Assembly: GCA_910574185.1 (NCBI GenBank)
Contig: CAJSZQ010000017.1
Coordinates: 19,457-83,456 of the forward strand
Direction of reading: 5' to 3'
DNA length: 64,000 nt
DNA from: Lachnospiraceae bacterium
GTDB lineage: Bacteria; Bacillota; Clostridia; Lachnospirales; Lachnospiraceae
Shown: positions 55,094 to 63,977 of the stretch, one piece after another
Layout of the letters: each line of letters opens with the position of its first letter
Numbering within the stretch: the first letter of the stretch is position 1
Notes under the pieces: model-generated
Told to the model about the DNA's origin: nothing
Database searches by the model: none
What the model saw: only the letters and a program-made list of their open reading frames with translations
Program-made: the position numbers and the translations under genes

Positions 55094-56233
55094 ATGCTGC
55101 ACTTAATAAAATACCAGTTCCTGCAGACAGTCAGAGAATGGTCGGTTATGTTTTGGGCGTTGGGTTTTCCAGTCATTCTTGGAAGCTTGTTTTATATGTC
55201 TTTTGGAACCTCCATTGGAAACGGGAATTTTGGGGAAGATATGGAAGTAATACGAACAGCGATTGTAGAAGAAGATAAACAGACCGATGATAAAGAAGTT
55301 TTTCTATCATTTCTGGAGGAGTTGGACGGAGATGTGCTGGAAACGGAAGTAATGGAGGAAGAGGAAGCGCTTCTGGCGCTTAAGGCGGATGAGGTTGAAG
55401 GAATCTTTTATGCAGGGAAGGAACCGGGACTTACAGTGGCAAAATCGGATTTGCAGCAGAGTATACTAAAGGCTCTTCTGGACACCTACAAGAAGAATAC
55501 AGAAATGATAAAGGCGGTAGGAACGGCACATCCGGAGGCTATAGGGGAAGCTGTAAAAGCGCTGGAAGAATGGAGAGAAACTACAGAAGAACTAAGCGTG
55601 GGAGGACGAACATTAAATCCTAATATTTCTTACTTTTTCGCATTGATTGCCTATACGGCTTTGTCGGGGGTGTATCTGGGAATTAAGGCCTGCTGTGAGA
55701 GTCAGGCAAATCTGTCTGCGCTTGGAGCAAGGAGGTGCGTTACTCCTACGCATAAGCTGAAGCTGATACTTGGCAATTTTTTTGTATTGTTTACAATTCA
55801 GTTTATCAATGTGACGGCGCTTACCGGAATAGTACAGTTTGTATTTCAGATTGATTTGGGAGGAAATGCAGGAGGCATTCTATTCATTAATCTTTTTGGA
55901 AGTATGATTGGCGTGTCTTTAGGAACTCTTGTGGGAAGTATCAGCCGGTTTTCATTAGGAATGAAGATGGGATTTGGTGTATTATTTACCTTGTTTCCAG
56001 GATTCTTAGCGGGTCTGATGTTCGGAAATATGAAGAATCTTATTGAGCAGTATTGTCCGGTGATTAACCGTATCAATCCAGCGGCGGTATTAAGCGACAG
56101 TTATTACTGTATGGCGGTTTATAACGATACAGAAAGGATGGCCAGGAATCTGCTGATTCTGGCAGTTATGTGCGCAGTATGTGTGGCGGCGTCATTTATT
56201 GTGGTAAGGAGGGAGCGGTATGATAGTATTTAA
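55094..56233 (+). CDS. ABC-2 type transporter permease
   Basis: A 379-residue membrane protein with one N-terminal helix, a ~150-residue extracellular domain (acidic, residues 40-175) and five C-terminal helices. It begins MLHLIKYQFLQTVREWSVMF, the usual ABC-2 amphipathic start. The helix cluster contains NPNISYFFALIAYTALSGVY. Stop and start overlap the next permease gene by 14 bases, so the two are translated together and probably form a heterodimer. Confidence 0.9.
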   Translation: MLHLIKYQFLQTVREWSVMFWALGFPVILGSLFYMSFGTSIGNGNFGEDMEVIRTAIVEEDKQTDDKEVFLSFLEELDGDVLETEVMEEEEALLALKADEVEGIFYAGKEPGLTVAKSDLQQSILKALLDTYKKNTEMIKAVGTAHPEAIGEAVKALEEWRETTEELSVGGRTLNPNISYFFALIAYTALSGVYLGIKACCESQANLSALGARRCVTPTHKLKLILGNFFVLFTIQFINVTALTGIVQFVFQIDLGGNAGGILFINLFGSMIGVSLGTLVGSISRFSLGMKMGFGVLFTLFPGFLAGLMFGNMKNLIEQYCPVINRINPAAVLSDSYYCMAVYNDTERMARNLLILAVMCAVCVAASFIVVRRERYDSI

Positions 56234-57374
56234 AGGATTTCTGATACTTGTAAAACGAAATTTGGAAATAGGTTTTCTCTATCTGGCTATCTTTATGACT
56301 ATTTGTATTATGGTTCAGCTTATGACGAAGGGGGAAGGCATGAATCAGTTTCAGGAGGAAAGCTTAAAGATTGCCGTAATAGACCGGGATGGAGGAAGAC
56401 TGTCGGAGAGTATCAAGGAATATTTAGGAGAAAAACATCAGCTTGTGAATTTGGAAGACGATAAAACAGTAATTCAGGAGAATCTGTTCTATCGGAACAT
56501 TTTTTATGTGGTGACCATTCCAGAAGATTTTGAACAGAAATATTTGAAGGAAGGGGAACGTCTAAAAACTACGAAAGTTCCGGGAACCTTCAGCGCTTAC
56601 TATATTGACCAGCAGATTGACGCCTTCTTAAATGAAGTAAGGATACTAAAAAGCGGGGGATTTTCTACGGAAGAGGCGATAAAAGAGGCAATGCGGATTG
56701 GGAAGCTGGATACAGAGGTTACGATGATTGATAAAAACGGTCATGGGGGACAGATGGCGCCCCATGCTTATTTGTTTCAATTTCTTCCTTATCTGTTTCT
56801 GGCAGTGCTGTGTTATATTATTGGTTTTGTCATGATTGCATACCGAAAAGAAGATGTGAGGCGGCGGATACTCTGCTCCAGCGTATCTTTGAGAACGCAG
56901 AACGCAGGACTTGTGGCGGGATATGTTGTGGTAGGCGTGGTTTTCTGGTTCATTTGTATGTTGTTGCCGATGATACTCTATAGGAAAGAGTTTCTGCAGG
57001 ACCATAACCTCCCGTATTATCTGTTAAATTCTTTTGTAATGGTGTTGGTGGCGCTGTCTATTTCCTTTATCGTAGGAGTACTGGTGGAAAAGGAGACCAT
57101 TGTGAGTGCGGCAACCAATGTGATCTCTCTGGGAATGTGTTTTGTCTGTGGAGTATTTGTATCTATGAGCATGCTTTCAGAGGGGGTACGAAAGGCGGCG
57201 CATTTTCTTCCGGTGTACTGGTATGAGACGGTGAATGAGATTGTTGGAAATAATGTACAGTTTACAGCGGCCCAGAGCGCGGCAGTGTGGGGAGGAATCG
57301 GGATACAGATGATTTTTGCGGTCTTCTTTTTGAGCGTCGGGCTTGTTGCCAGCAAGTATAAAGCGAGGGAATAA
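56220..57374 (+). CDS. ABC-2 type transporter permease
   Basis: A 384-residue partner permease of the same fold: helix 1 (LEIGFLYLAIFMTICIMVQL), an extracellular domain to about residue 180 (IAVIDRDGGRLSESIKEYLG, as in YhgE/ABC-2 exporters), then five helices. Overlap of 14 bases with the preceding gene indicates translational coupling. Exported compound unknown; a peptide antibiotic or other toxic agent is plausible given the kinase type. Confidence 0.9.
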   Translation: MIVFKGFLILVKRNLEIGFLYLAIFMTICIMVQLMTKGEGMNQFQEESLKIAVIDRDGGRLSESIKEYLGEKHQLVNLEDDKTVIQENLFYRNIFYVVTIPEDFEQKYLKEGERLKTTKVPGTFSAYYIDQQIDAFLNEVRILKSGGFSTEEAIKEAMRIGKLDTEVTMIDKNGHGGQMAPHAYLFQFLPYLFLAVLCYIIGFVMIAYRKEDVRRRILCSSVSLRTQNAGLVAGYVVVGVVFWFICMLLPMILYRKEFLQDHNLPYYLLNSFVMVLVALSISFIVGVLVEKETIVSAATNVISLGMCFVCGVFVSMSMLSEGVRKAAHFLPVYWYETVNEIVGNNVQFTAAQSAAVWGGIGIQMIFAVFFLSVGLVASKYKARE

Positions 57375-57462
57375 GGAGGCTGTTGTTTTTGCAATTGAGA
57401 AATGGGTATGATATAGTAATAGATAGAAAAAATGCCTGTCTGTTACTATATTTTTATATACC

Positions 57463-57534
57463 TTGTGAAACGGCCGAATGGCCATAATGGGGTGCCCGGA
57501 GGGTATACTTTGTGAAACGGCCGAATGGCCATAA
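57463..57534. repeat. Tandem direct repeat in the leader of the AAA-ATPase gene
   Basis: A 25-base unit, TTGTGAAACGGCCGAATGG plus CCATAA, occurs at 57463-57487 and 57510-57534, with similar flanks (47-base period). Each unit holds a GGCC-GAAT-GGCC mini-hairpin. The second copy lies about 44 bases before the start codon. The first copy also follows an AT-rich stretch (57430-57460) that could be a promoter. Confidence 0.75.
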
Positions 57535-57577
57535 GGTGTGCCTGGAAGATATGAATAAACGGAAGGGGGAGGGGAAT

Positions 57578-59032
57578 GTGGCGAAAGTGTTTAATGTGAC
57601 TGGTGACTGCAAGCCGGGATTGCATTATATGGTAAATATTGATGAGCGGTTGAAGGAGCTGAAGGTTCTTGTAGACGCTGGAAGTTATTTTACAATTAAC
57701 CGGGCGAGACAGTATGGTAAGACAACTACGCTGCGGATGTTTAGCCGTTATCTGAAAGATGATTATTACGTGGTTTTAATGGATTTTCAGACATTTGGAA
57801 ATGCCGAATTTGAAAGTGAAAATGTATTTGCGATTTCCTTTGCCAGTTCGTTTTTAAGATTGTTGAAGCGGAAACAGCCAAAGCTGTCAAAAGGGTTGAA
57901 AGAAGCGTTGAATAATCTGCAAAAGCAGGTGAACTGTCGGAATGAGTTTTTTGCTCTGAAGGCGTTGTTTGAGAATATCAGTGATATCTGCGCTGAAACA
58001 GACAGACAGGTTGTATTGCTGATTGATGAGGTAGATAGTGCGTCGAATAACCAGGTGTTTCTGGATTTTCTGGCACAGCTTCGGGCATATTATATTGACA
58101 GAGATGAACAGCCGGTTATTCAGTCTGTGATATTAGCCGGAGTGCATGATGTACGGAATCTGAAACGTAAAATCCGCCCGGAAGAGGAGCATAAGATGAA
58201 CAGTCCATGGAACATTGCAACGGATTTTAAAATGGATATGAGTTTATCTGAGGATGGGATTGTCGGAATGCTTAAGGAATATGAGGCAGATTACCATACC
58301 GGTATGAATGCCAGGGAGATGGCTGGTCTGATTTATAATTATACATCCGGTTATCCCTTTCTTGTATCCAGGCTTTGTAAGCTGATGGATGAGGACGTGG
58401 GGAAGGAAGGTCAGCCAAAGAGTATGGCATGGACGAAAGAGGGATTTTATGGGGCCGTCCGCTTACTTTTGGAAGAAAAGAATACATTGTTTGAATCATT
58501 GAGTGAGAAGCTGGTCAGTTATCCGGAATTTAATACGATACTACAGACATTACTTTTTTCGGGTAAAAATATTGCCTATAATGCGGATAATGAAGTAATA
58601 GATATGGCTGCAATGTTTGGATTTATTAAGAATCGGCAGGGAAATGTGATGATTTCAAACCGTATATTTGAGATGCGGCTTTATAATATGTATTTGTCAA
58701 CTGCCGAAATTCAGGGAGAGAAGATGTACAAGGCGTCTTTGCGGGATAAGAGTCAGTTTATTGTGAATGGACGCTTAAATATGAAAAGGGTTTTGGAAAA
58801 GTTTGCAGAGCATTTTACTGATTTATATCATGACAGAGATGAGACGTTTGTGGAAGAGGAGGGGAGAAAATATTTTCTGCTTTATCTTCGCCCGATTATT
58901 AATGGAACCGGAAATTATTATATAGAATCCAGAACAAGAAATCTGGGACGCACAGATGTTATTGTGGATTATTGCGGCGAACAGTATATTATCACGATAG
59001 GCAATAAGACGTTAATTGAAGCGGTTATATAG
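57578..59032 (+). CDS. AAA-ATPase-like protein (AAA_14/PF14516-like)
   Basis: A 484-residue P-loop protein. It begins AKVFNVTGDCKPGLHYMVNI, then the nucleotide-binding loop FTINRARQYGKTTTL near residue 41 and Walker B VVLLIDEVDSASN near residue 150. The C-terminal third may hold a degenerate nuclease-fold domain (DVIVDYCGEQYIITIGNK). The start is GTG 57578, because a strong AAGGGGGAGG lies 5 bases upstream and homologues begin at this motif; the frame opens at 57512 within the tandem repeat. Same broad class as the protein at 17031 but distinct. Function unknown; often multi-copy in Clostridia. Confidence 0.8.
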   Translation: MAKVFNVTGDCKPGLHYMVNIDERLKELKVLVDAGSYFTINRARQYGKTTTLRMFSRYLKDDYYVVLMDFQTFGNAEFESENVFAISFASSFLRLLKRKQPKLSKGLKEALNNLQKQVNCRNEFFALKALFENISDICAETDRQVVLLIDEVDSASNNQVFLDFLAQLRAYYIDRDEQPVIQSVILAGVHDVRNLKRKIRPEEEHKMNSPWNIATDFKMDMSLSEDGIVGMLKEYEADYHTGMNAREMAGLIYNYTSGYPFLVSRLCKLMDEDVGKEGQPKSMAWTKEGFYGAVRLLLEEKNTLFESLSEKLVSYPEFNTILQTLLFSGKNIAYNADNEVIDMAAMFGFIKNRQGNVMISNRIFEMRLYNMYLSTAEIQGEKMYKASLRDKSQFIVNGRLNMKRVLEKFAEHFTDLYHDRDETFVEEEGRKYFLLYLRPIINGTGNYYIESRTRNLGRTDVIVDYCGEQYIITIGNKTLIEAVI

Positions 59033-59066
59033 TTTATAAAATGCAGATACTAAGGGAGAATGAGCA

Positions 59067-60017
59067 ATGATTATTTTAAACAAAGAAGAGATTGAAGCGT
59101 TAATTAATCCGAATGAGATGATGGATACCATTGAGGAAGCATACCGGATTTTTGGGGAGAAGGAGTTCTATATGCCGGAGAGGCCGGTGGTGGAGCATGA
59201 ACAAAAGACGCTGATGTACATGCCCTGTTACACAAAGGATGTAATCGGCACCAAGATTCTGAGTATTTTTCCGGAAAATGCGAAACTTGGCCTGCCTTCC
59301 ATTGACGGAGTGGTGCTCTTAAATGATCAGAAAACAGGAGCGCCTGTAGCTGTGTTGGACGGGCAGTCGGTTACTGCATGGCGGACGGGGGCGGTCGGCG
59401 GCGTGGGAATCCGTCATTTATCAAGAAAAGACTGTCGTACAGTGGGGATTGTAGGAGCGGGAGTACAGGGATTTCATCTGGCTGTTTATGCCTGCGCGGC
59501 CAGAGATATCCATACTGTTTATGTGTTTAACCACAGTGAGAGAGATTTGACGGATTATCTGGCAAGACTTAAGAAAGCTATTGCGAATCCGGCTATTGAA
59601 GTAGTACAATGTAAGGAAGTGGAAGAGTTGGTGAAAATGAGCGATATTATCTGCACCGCCACCCCTTCGACGGAACCGGTGCTGCCGAATGACAAAGAGC
59701 TTCTTAAGGGGAAGTGTATCATTGCCATTGGGTCATATACGCCGAAGATGCGGGAGATTCCAGATGTGATTTGGGATTTGACGGATAAGGTGTATATTGA
59801 GCTGCCCTATGCGTGTGTGGAGAGCGGGGACTTGAGCCAGCCTCTTTCTGAGGGAAGAATTACTATGGACAGAACGGTTCTTATGAGTGATTTTTTGAAG
59901 TCTGACGCGGATGAAGAAGAGATTGCCAGAGGTACGACCTATTTCAAATCAGTGGGGATGGCGTTATTTGATATCTGCGCAGCAAAGGAATTATTAGAAA
60001 AGGCAAAGGAGAGATAG
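59067..60017 (+). CDS. Ornithine cyclodeaminase / mu-crystallin family protein
   Basis: A 316-residue NAD(P)-dependent enzyme. The dinucleotide-binding motif is GIVGAGVQGFHLA near residue 129; the N-terminal substrate part has YMPERPVVEHEQKTLMYMPC and VTAWRTGAVGGVG. The family covers ornithine cyclodeaminase, ketimine reductase, alanine dehydrogenase and related enzymes acting on imino/amino acids, so the exact reaction is open. The RidA gene follows 3 bases after its stop, which supports an imine-type intermediate. Confidence 0.88.
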   Translation: MIILNKEEIEALINPNEMMDTIEEAYRIFGEKEFYMPERPVVEHEQKTLMYMPCYTKDVIGTKILSIFPENAKLGLPSIDGVVLLNDQKTGAPVAVLDGQSVTAWRTGAVGGVGIRHLSRKDCRTVGIVGAGVQGFHLAVYACAARDIHTVYVFNHSERDLTDYLARLKKAIANPAIEVVQCKEVEELVKMSDIICTATPSTEPVLPNDKELLKGKCIIAIGSYTPKMREIPDVIWDLTDKVYIELPYACVESGDLSQPLSEGRITMDRTVLMSDFLKSDADEEEIARGTTYFKSVGMALFDICAAKELLEKAKER

Positions 60018-60020
60018 AAG

Positions 60021-60398
60021 ATGAAAGTAGTAGCAACCGAGAAAGCGCCGAAGGCGTTAGGGCCATATTCACAGGGGTATGTGCATGGAGGAATCCTGTA
60101 TTCGGCGGGACAGATTGCAATCAATCCGGAGAAGGACGACGTAGTAGCAGTTACCATTGAAGAGCAGACAGAGCAGGTATGTAAGAATTTAGGAGAGGTT
60201 CTGAAGGCGGCGGGCACAGATTTTGACCATGTGCTTAAGACCACCTGCTTTCTGGCAGACATGGCAGATTTTGCGGCGTTTAATGAAGTGTACGCAAAGT
60301 ATTTTACTTCCAAGCCGGCGAGAAGCTGCGTTGCAGTAAAGACGCTTCCCAAGGGAGTTCTTTGTGAAGTGGAGCTGATTGCTGCGGTAGAAGAGTAG
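60021..60398 (+). CDS. ridA: RidA family enamine/imine deaminase
   Basis: A 125-residue trimeric RidA (YjgF/YER057c/UK114) protein. APKALGPYSQGYVHGGILYS and the active-site Arg in KPARSCVAVKTLPKGVLCEV are present, so it should hydrolyse reactive enamines/imines to keto acids and ammonia. It is tightly linked to the ornithine cyclodeaminase-like gene, whose products could be such imines. Confidence 0.93.
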   Translation: MKVVATEKAPKALGPYSQGYVHGGILYSAGQIAINPEKDDVVAVTIEEQTEQVCKNLGEVLKAAGTDFDHVLKTTCFLADMADFAAFNEVYAKYFTSKPARSCVAVKTLPKGVLCEVELIAAVEE

Positions 60399-60499
60399 TT
60401 TTCCGGTTAGGGATTGGAGAGATGAAGAGGCTGTGGTGAATTAGGTTCAGCAGAAGATAGGAATATATTTTTTAGAAAATTTGTCAGTAGGAGGTAATT

Positions 60500-61333
60500 A
60501 TGGAAGAACAACAAAAAAGCGGCTGCGCGCCGTCGGACTGCGCAGGCTGTGCGCATGCGGATTCATGTACCGGCAAGCCGGAGGATTTCAGAGAGCCGGC
60601 CAATGCATTTTCACATATTAATAAGGTGATTGGAGTAATCAGCGGCAAGGGCGGCGTGGGGAAATCCATGGTAACGGCGTCTCTTGCGCGTATGATGCGG
60701 GAGCAGGGTTTTAACGTAGGGATTCTGGACGCGGATATTACGGGTCCGTCCATTCCGAAGATGTACGGAATCCACGAGAAGGCGAAGGGAACCGATGAGG
60801 GAATTTTCCCATGCGAAGCGCCGGACGGGACAAGGATTATGTCTGTGAATCTGCTTCTGGAGAATGAAGACGACCCGGTTATCTGGCGGGGTCCGGTCAT
60901 CGCGGGGGTAGTGAAGCAGTTCTGGACCGACGTGATGTGGGGAGAACTGGACTATCTCTTTGTGGATATGCCGCCGGGAACCGGCGACGTACCGCTTACC
61001 GTATTCCAGTCCCTGCCGGTGGACGGTGTGGTGATTGTTACCTCTCCGCAGGATTTGGTGCGGATGATTGTAAAGAAAGCCTATCATATGGCTGAGGCGA
61101 TGAATATTCCGGTGCTGGGGATTGTGGAGAATTACAGCTATCTGAAATGCCCGGACTGCGGGAAGGAGATTGCGGTATTCGGTAAGAGTCATATCGACGA
61201 GATTGCCGCAGAGCTGGGGCTTCCGGTGCTTGGAAAGATGCCGATTGATGCGGCGCTGGCGGAATCGGTGGAAGCGGAGCGGTTCTATGAGACGGATAAC
61301 CGGTATCTGGAGAGCGCGGTGAATAAGTTATAA
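60500..61333 (+). CDS. Mrp/NBP35 family iron-sulfur carrier ATPase
   Basis: A 277-residue P-loop ATPase of the Mrp/ApbC/NBP35 group, thought to bind and transfer Fe-S clusters. The deviant Walker A is SGKGGVGKSMVTA near residue 49, and the Mrp signature is YLFVDMPPGTGDVPL. An N-terminal cysteine cluster (CAPSDCAGCAHADSC) resembles NBP35-type cluster binding, and a CPDCG motif (CxxC) lies near residue 214. AGTAGGAGG precedes ATG 60500. Stands alone. Confidence 0.93.
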   Translation: MEEQQKSGCAPSDCAGCAHADSCTGKPEDFREPANAFSHINKVIGVISGKGGVGKSMVTASLARMMREQGFNVGILDADITGPSIPKMYGIHEKAKGTDEGIFPCEAPDGTRIMSVNLLLENEDDPVIWRGPVIAGVVKQFWTDVMWGELDYLFVDMPPGTGDVPLTVFQSLPVDGVVIVTSPQDLVRMIVKKAYHMAEAMNIPVLGIVENYSYLKCPDCGKEIAVFGKSHIDEIAAELGLPVLGKMPIDAALAESVEAERFYETDNRYLESAVNKL

Positions 61334-61422
61334 AAGGCTTGGCGAGAGATACAGAAAGCGGAATATGCAGAAAAATTATATAAAAGGCAGGAGCCACTGG
61401 TAAATGAATAAAGATATAATGG

Positions 61423-61450
61423 GCATCTGGCAAAAGCCAGGTGCTTTTTA
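61423..61450 (+). terminator. Terminator downstream of the Mrp gene
   Basis: GCATCTGGC (61423-61431) and GCCAGGTGC (61436-61444) form a 9-bp stem with one wobble and AAAA loop, followed by TTTTTATG. A 12-base segment, AAAGGCTTGGCG, is duplicated at 61335 and 61462 on either side. Confidence 0.8.
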
Positions 61451-61495
61451 TGTTCTCTAAAGGCTTGGCGGCGAGAGAATACGGAGGAAAATATA

Positions 61496-62133
61496 ATGAA
61501 ATCTATTTGCGGAATTGACTGTGCGAAATGCGAATTAAACAGTACTTGTAATGGATGTGCTGCAGCGGGAGGCCAGCCTTTTGGAGCGGAATGTCTTGTT
61601 GCACAATGTTGTAAAAGAGGAGAGACAGCGTTAAACGAATTGAAAGAAAAGCTAGTTGCAGCGTTCAATGCGCTTAGTATTCAGGATATGGAGGAAGTGA
61701 CAGAGCTTAATGCGCTAAAGGGTTCTTTTGCTAATATCGAATATGCCCTTCCAAACGGCCCGGTTGTGAAGTTTTGGGATGACAAAAAGATATATTTAGG
61801 GAATCAGCTACATAAAGAGGGCAGCGACAGATGCTATAGAATTATTGCAGATGAGAAAGGGGAATATGTCAGCTATGTAGGAATGTGGTGGACTTCTGAA
61901 AATCATCTGGCATACTTGGAACCGCCCTGCACAATTCCCGAATACCGGCATAAAGGACTTACCGCCGCCGCATTGTCTGAAATGTATCGGAGAACAAAAA
62001 GTTAGGTGCAACGCACATGACAGGAGGCGAAAACGGATTTTATCAGAAAATCGGATATCAGAATGCAGTAAAACGGACGTTTTGGCAAAGCGATAAAGTG
62101 AAAGATATGTTCAGACCGGGGAGGGAATTCTGA
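61496..62133 (+). pseudogene. DUF3795-GNAT fusion gene with a frameshift
   Basis: Residues 1-50 form the cysteine-rich DUF3795-like domain (ICGIDCAKCELNSTCNGC). A GNAT acetyltransferase domain follows (VSYVGMWWTSENHLAYLEPP, then IPEYRHKGLTAAALSEMYR, the acetyl-CoA loop). The frame stops at TAG 62003-62005, but reading one base back after the A5 run at 61996-62000 gives KLGATHMTGGENGFYQKIGY and continues to TGA 62131-62133. That is the expected GNAT C-terminus, which includes the last strands. The defect may be a mutation, an error in the A-run, or a -1 programmed frameshift. Without it the protein is 169 residues and lacks the end of the fold. GGAGG precedes ATG 61496. Confidence 0.8.
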
Positions 62134-62360
62134 AGATAAAAGAAGTGCAGACTTCCGGGAAAAAAGGATGAAAGTCAGTGCCTTTCTGAGGGGAAATAAT
62201 GTGCTTGCGGAAAGTATACTGCTGGTTGAAATCCCATATAAAAGCAAGAAAAATGAAGCTGCCTCTTCACGAATTTTCATTCGTTAAAGCGACAGCCCCG
62301 TTTTTCCATGTCATCGGGGATGTTGGGGAAGCGGTAGAATGATAATGTTTTGTGTATAAT

Positions 62361-63104
62361 TTACGGACATGTCTGCGAATATAGATATCTGATATAGTTC
62401 ACCGCCATATCTGTGCGCGGCGAATTGCCGATTACGCCAAGAAATACGTCGTCTACAAATCCGGCCTGTTTAAAAAGGCCTTTCTGTGATACATTAAGCC
62501 CCATAGGATATTCGCTTGAGACAGCATGGTAAGACAGAGAATCATCCATCAGCAGATCCTCAGAATTATCCTCCGATATGACTTTGTTAGTGACGAGATA
62601 TGGCTTTAATTCCGCAAAATCACCGGGAGCCGAAGCCCGAAGCAGTTCTTCCAGATTAACCAGATATCCATTCTGGGAGAATGCATCGAAAACCTCCTTG
62701 TTCATAAGGACTACATCCAGTTGTTCGCCGTCGATAGAGGCAAGGAGCTTGATGCGGGAGGAGGCGGCGTATTCGTGGTTGGGGTCATTAGGGTTATTTG
62801 TCAGATATAATCCTGTATATAACTGAAGATCATGCTTGTCAGGGTTCTTATTGGAATAATCCAGAAAGCCGTCGCTCAATTGTCCGGTAAGCTCTTCACC
62901 GGCAGATATATTGATAAGTCCGGTATAAAGGAGAATATCTTTTTCGCCGAAATGCCCGCAGATGGTATAGCCGATGATATAGAAAAAAATAAGGGCGACG
63001 GCGATGGGGAATTTATAATAATCCCAGACATACTGCACCTTCTGCTTTCTGCGAAGGTTCTTCCAATATTCTTTTTTTTCAGATGTAGTCGTTTTAGATT
63101 TCAT
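62361..63104 (-). CDS. Membrane-anchored protein of unknown function
   Basis: A 247-residue protein. A basic, hydrophilic N-terminus (NLRRKQKVQYVWDYYKFPIA) leads into one membrane helix (VALIFFYIIGYTIC), then a ~195-residue outer domain. That domain has a periplasmic-binding-protein-like pattern, such as DVVLMNKEVFDAFSQNGYLV near the centre, but no lipobox. Similar proteins occur in Lachnospiraceae next to YesL-type genes; no function is known to me. The start is ATG 63104 (AAGGGG 7 bases upstream). The YesL-like gene lies 44 bases upstream on the same strand. Confidence 0.7.
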   Translation of the reverse strand: MKSKTTTSEKKEYWKNLRRKQKVQYVWDYYKFPIAVALIFFYIIGYTICGHFGEKDILLYTGLINISAGEELTGQLSDGFLDYSNKNPDKHDLQLYTGLYLTNNPNDPNHEYAASSRIKLLASIDGEQLDVVLMNKEVFDAFSQNGYLVNLEELLRASAPGDFAELKPYLVTNKVISEDNSEDLLMDDSLSYHAVSSEYPMGLNVSQKGLFKQAGFVDDVFLGVIGNSPRTDMAVNYIRYLYSQTCP

Positions 63105-63148
63105 ATAGATTCCCCTTTGATTCAAAGATTTTGACGGTATCTCTTAAT

Positions 63149-63796
63149 TTATGATACTTCGGATGCGGCTTCATTGTGTTCTTCCGTCTTTTCTTCGCAT
63201 AACGCCAGAATATTGGACAGCAGATGGGAGCAGAGCAATGCGCAGAGGCCCTCCCCGAAGATGACGGCCGGAGTAAAGATGCGGATTACAACCAGAAGCA
63301 TGGCAAAATAAATAACAGCCATCAATACGGTACAGAACAGAAAACGGAGACCGATAAACAGTGCGTTTTTGAACATGGCGCCAACCGTATTATCGAATCT
63401 GGCAAGAAGAGGGAAGATATACATTAGGACGATGGCATAGGCAGCTCCCGTTACAAAGAACACTGCCGTACAAAGGGTCCAAAATATGTTTTCAAACCGC
63501 AGATGATACAGTACATAACCGTCAATGCCAAGAACAATGCCAAGAAACAGGAGGATTAGCCATATGATTGTCGCCTGCTTCAGATTCTCCCTAAAAGAAT
63601 GGAAGAATGCTTTCGTGAGATTGCCTTCTTCGTTTTTTGACATTTTAAGTGTGACATAGAAAAGAGCGGTGGTGGATGCACCGATCGTTACAACGGGAAT
63701 ACAGCAGATGAACCATAAAATGTTCAAATATACACTGTAAACAATTTTATTGATAAATTGCAGAACAGGACCGTCCAGATTAAATAAATTACTCAT
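63149..63796 (-). CDS. YesL family membrane protein (DUF624)
   Basis: A 215-residue protein with about six hydrophobic helices. The opening segment FINKIVYSVYLNILWFICCI and PVVTIGASTTALFYVTLKM is the YesL signature, in which the Gly-Ala-Ser-Thr-Thr-Ala run is well kept. YesL proteins are often linked to sugar-transport or cell-envelope operons, with no proven activity. TTAGGAGG precedes ATG 63796. It is likely co-transcribed with the next gene (62361-63104). Confidence 0.85.
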   Translation of the reverse strand: MSNLFNLDGPVLQFINKIVYSVYLNILWFICCIPVVTIGASTTALFYVTLKMSKNEEGNLTKAFFHSFRENLKQATIIWLILLFLGIVLGIDGYVLYHLRFENIFWTLCTAVFFVTGAAYAIVLMYIFPLLARFDNTVGAMFKNALFIGLRFLFCTVLMAVIYFAMLLVVIRIFTPAVIFGEGLCALLCSHLLSNILALCEEKTEEHNEAASEVS

Positions 63797-63977
63797 AATT
63801 TTCCTCCTAAGATTAGTTATATATTCTCGGAATCTTCAGCCCTGATTTTATAAGGCTTTCAGATCCCTATCTCAAAAAATCACCCACTTTTTTGCAAAAA
63901 ACGCTTGACAAATCGCTCAAAATTTGCGGCGAAGCCGATTGATTATATTTTATTTCAATCGACTGGAGGCGATTTTT

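Noticed and set aside
62169..62288. 39-codon frame (MKVSAFLRGNNVLAES...) in the gap after the GNAT gene
   Set aside because: AAAGG lies only a few bases before the ATG and there is no family or context support; the gap also shows no clear terminator.
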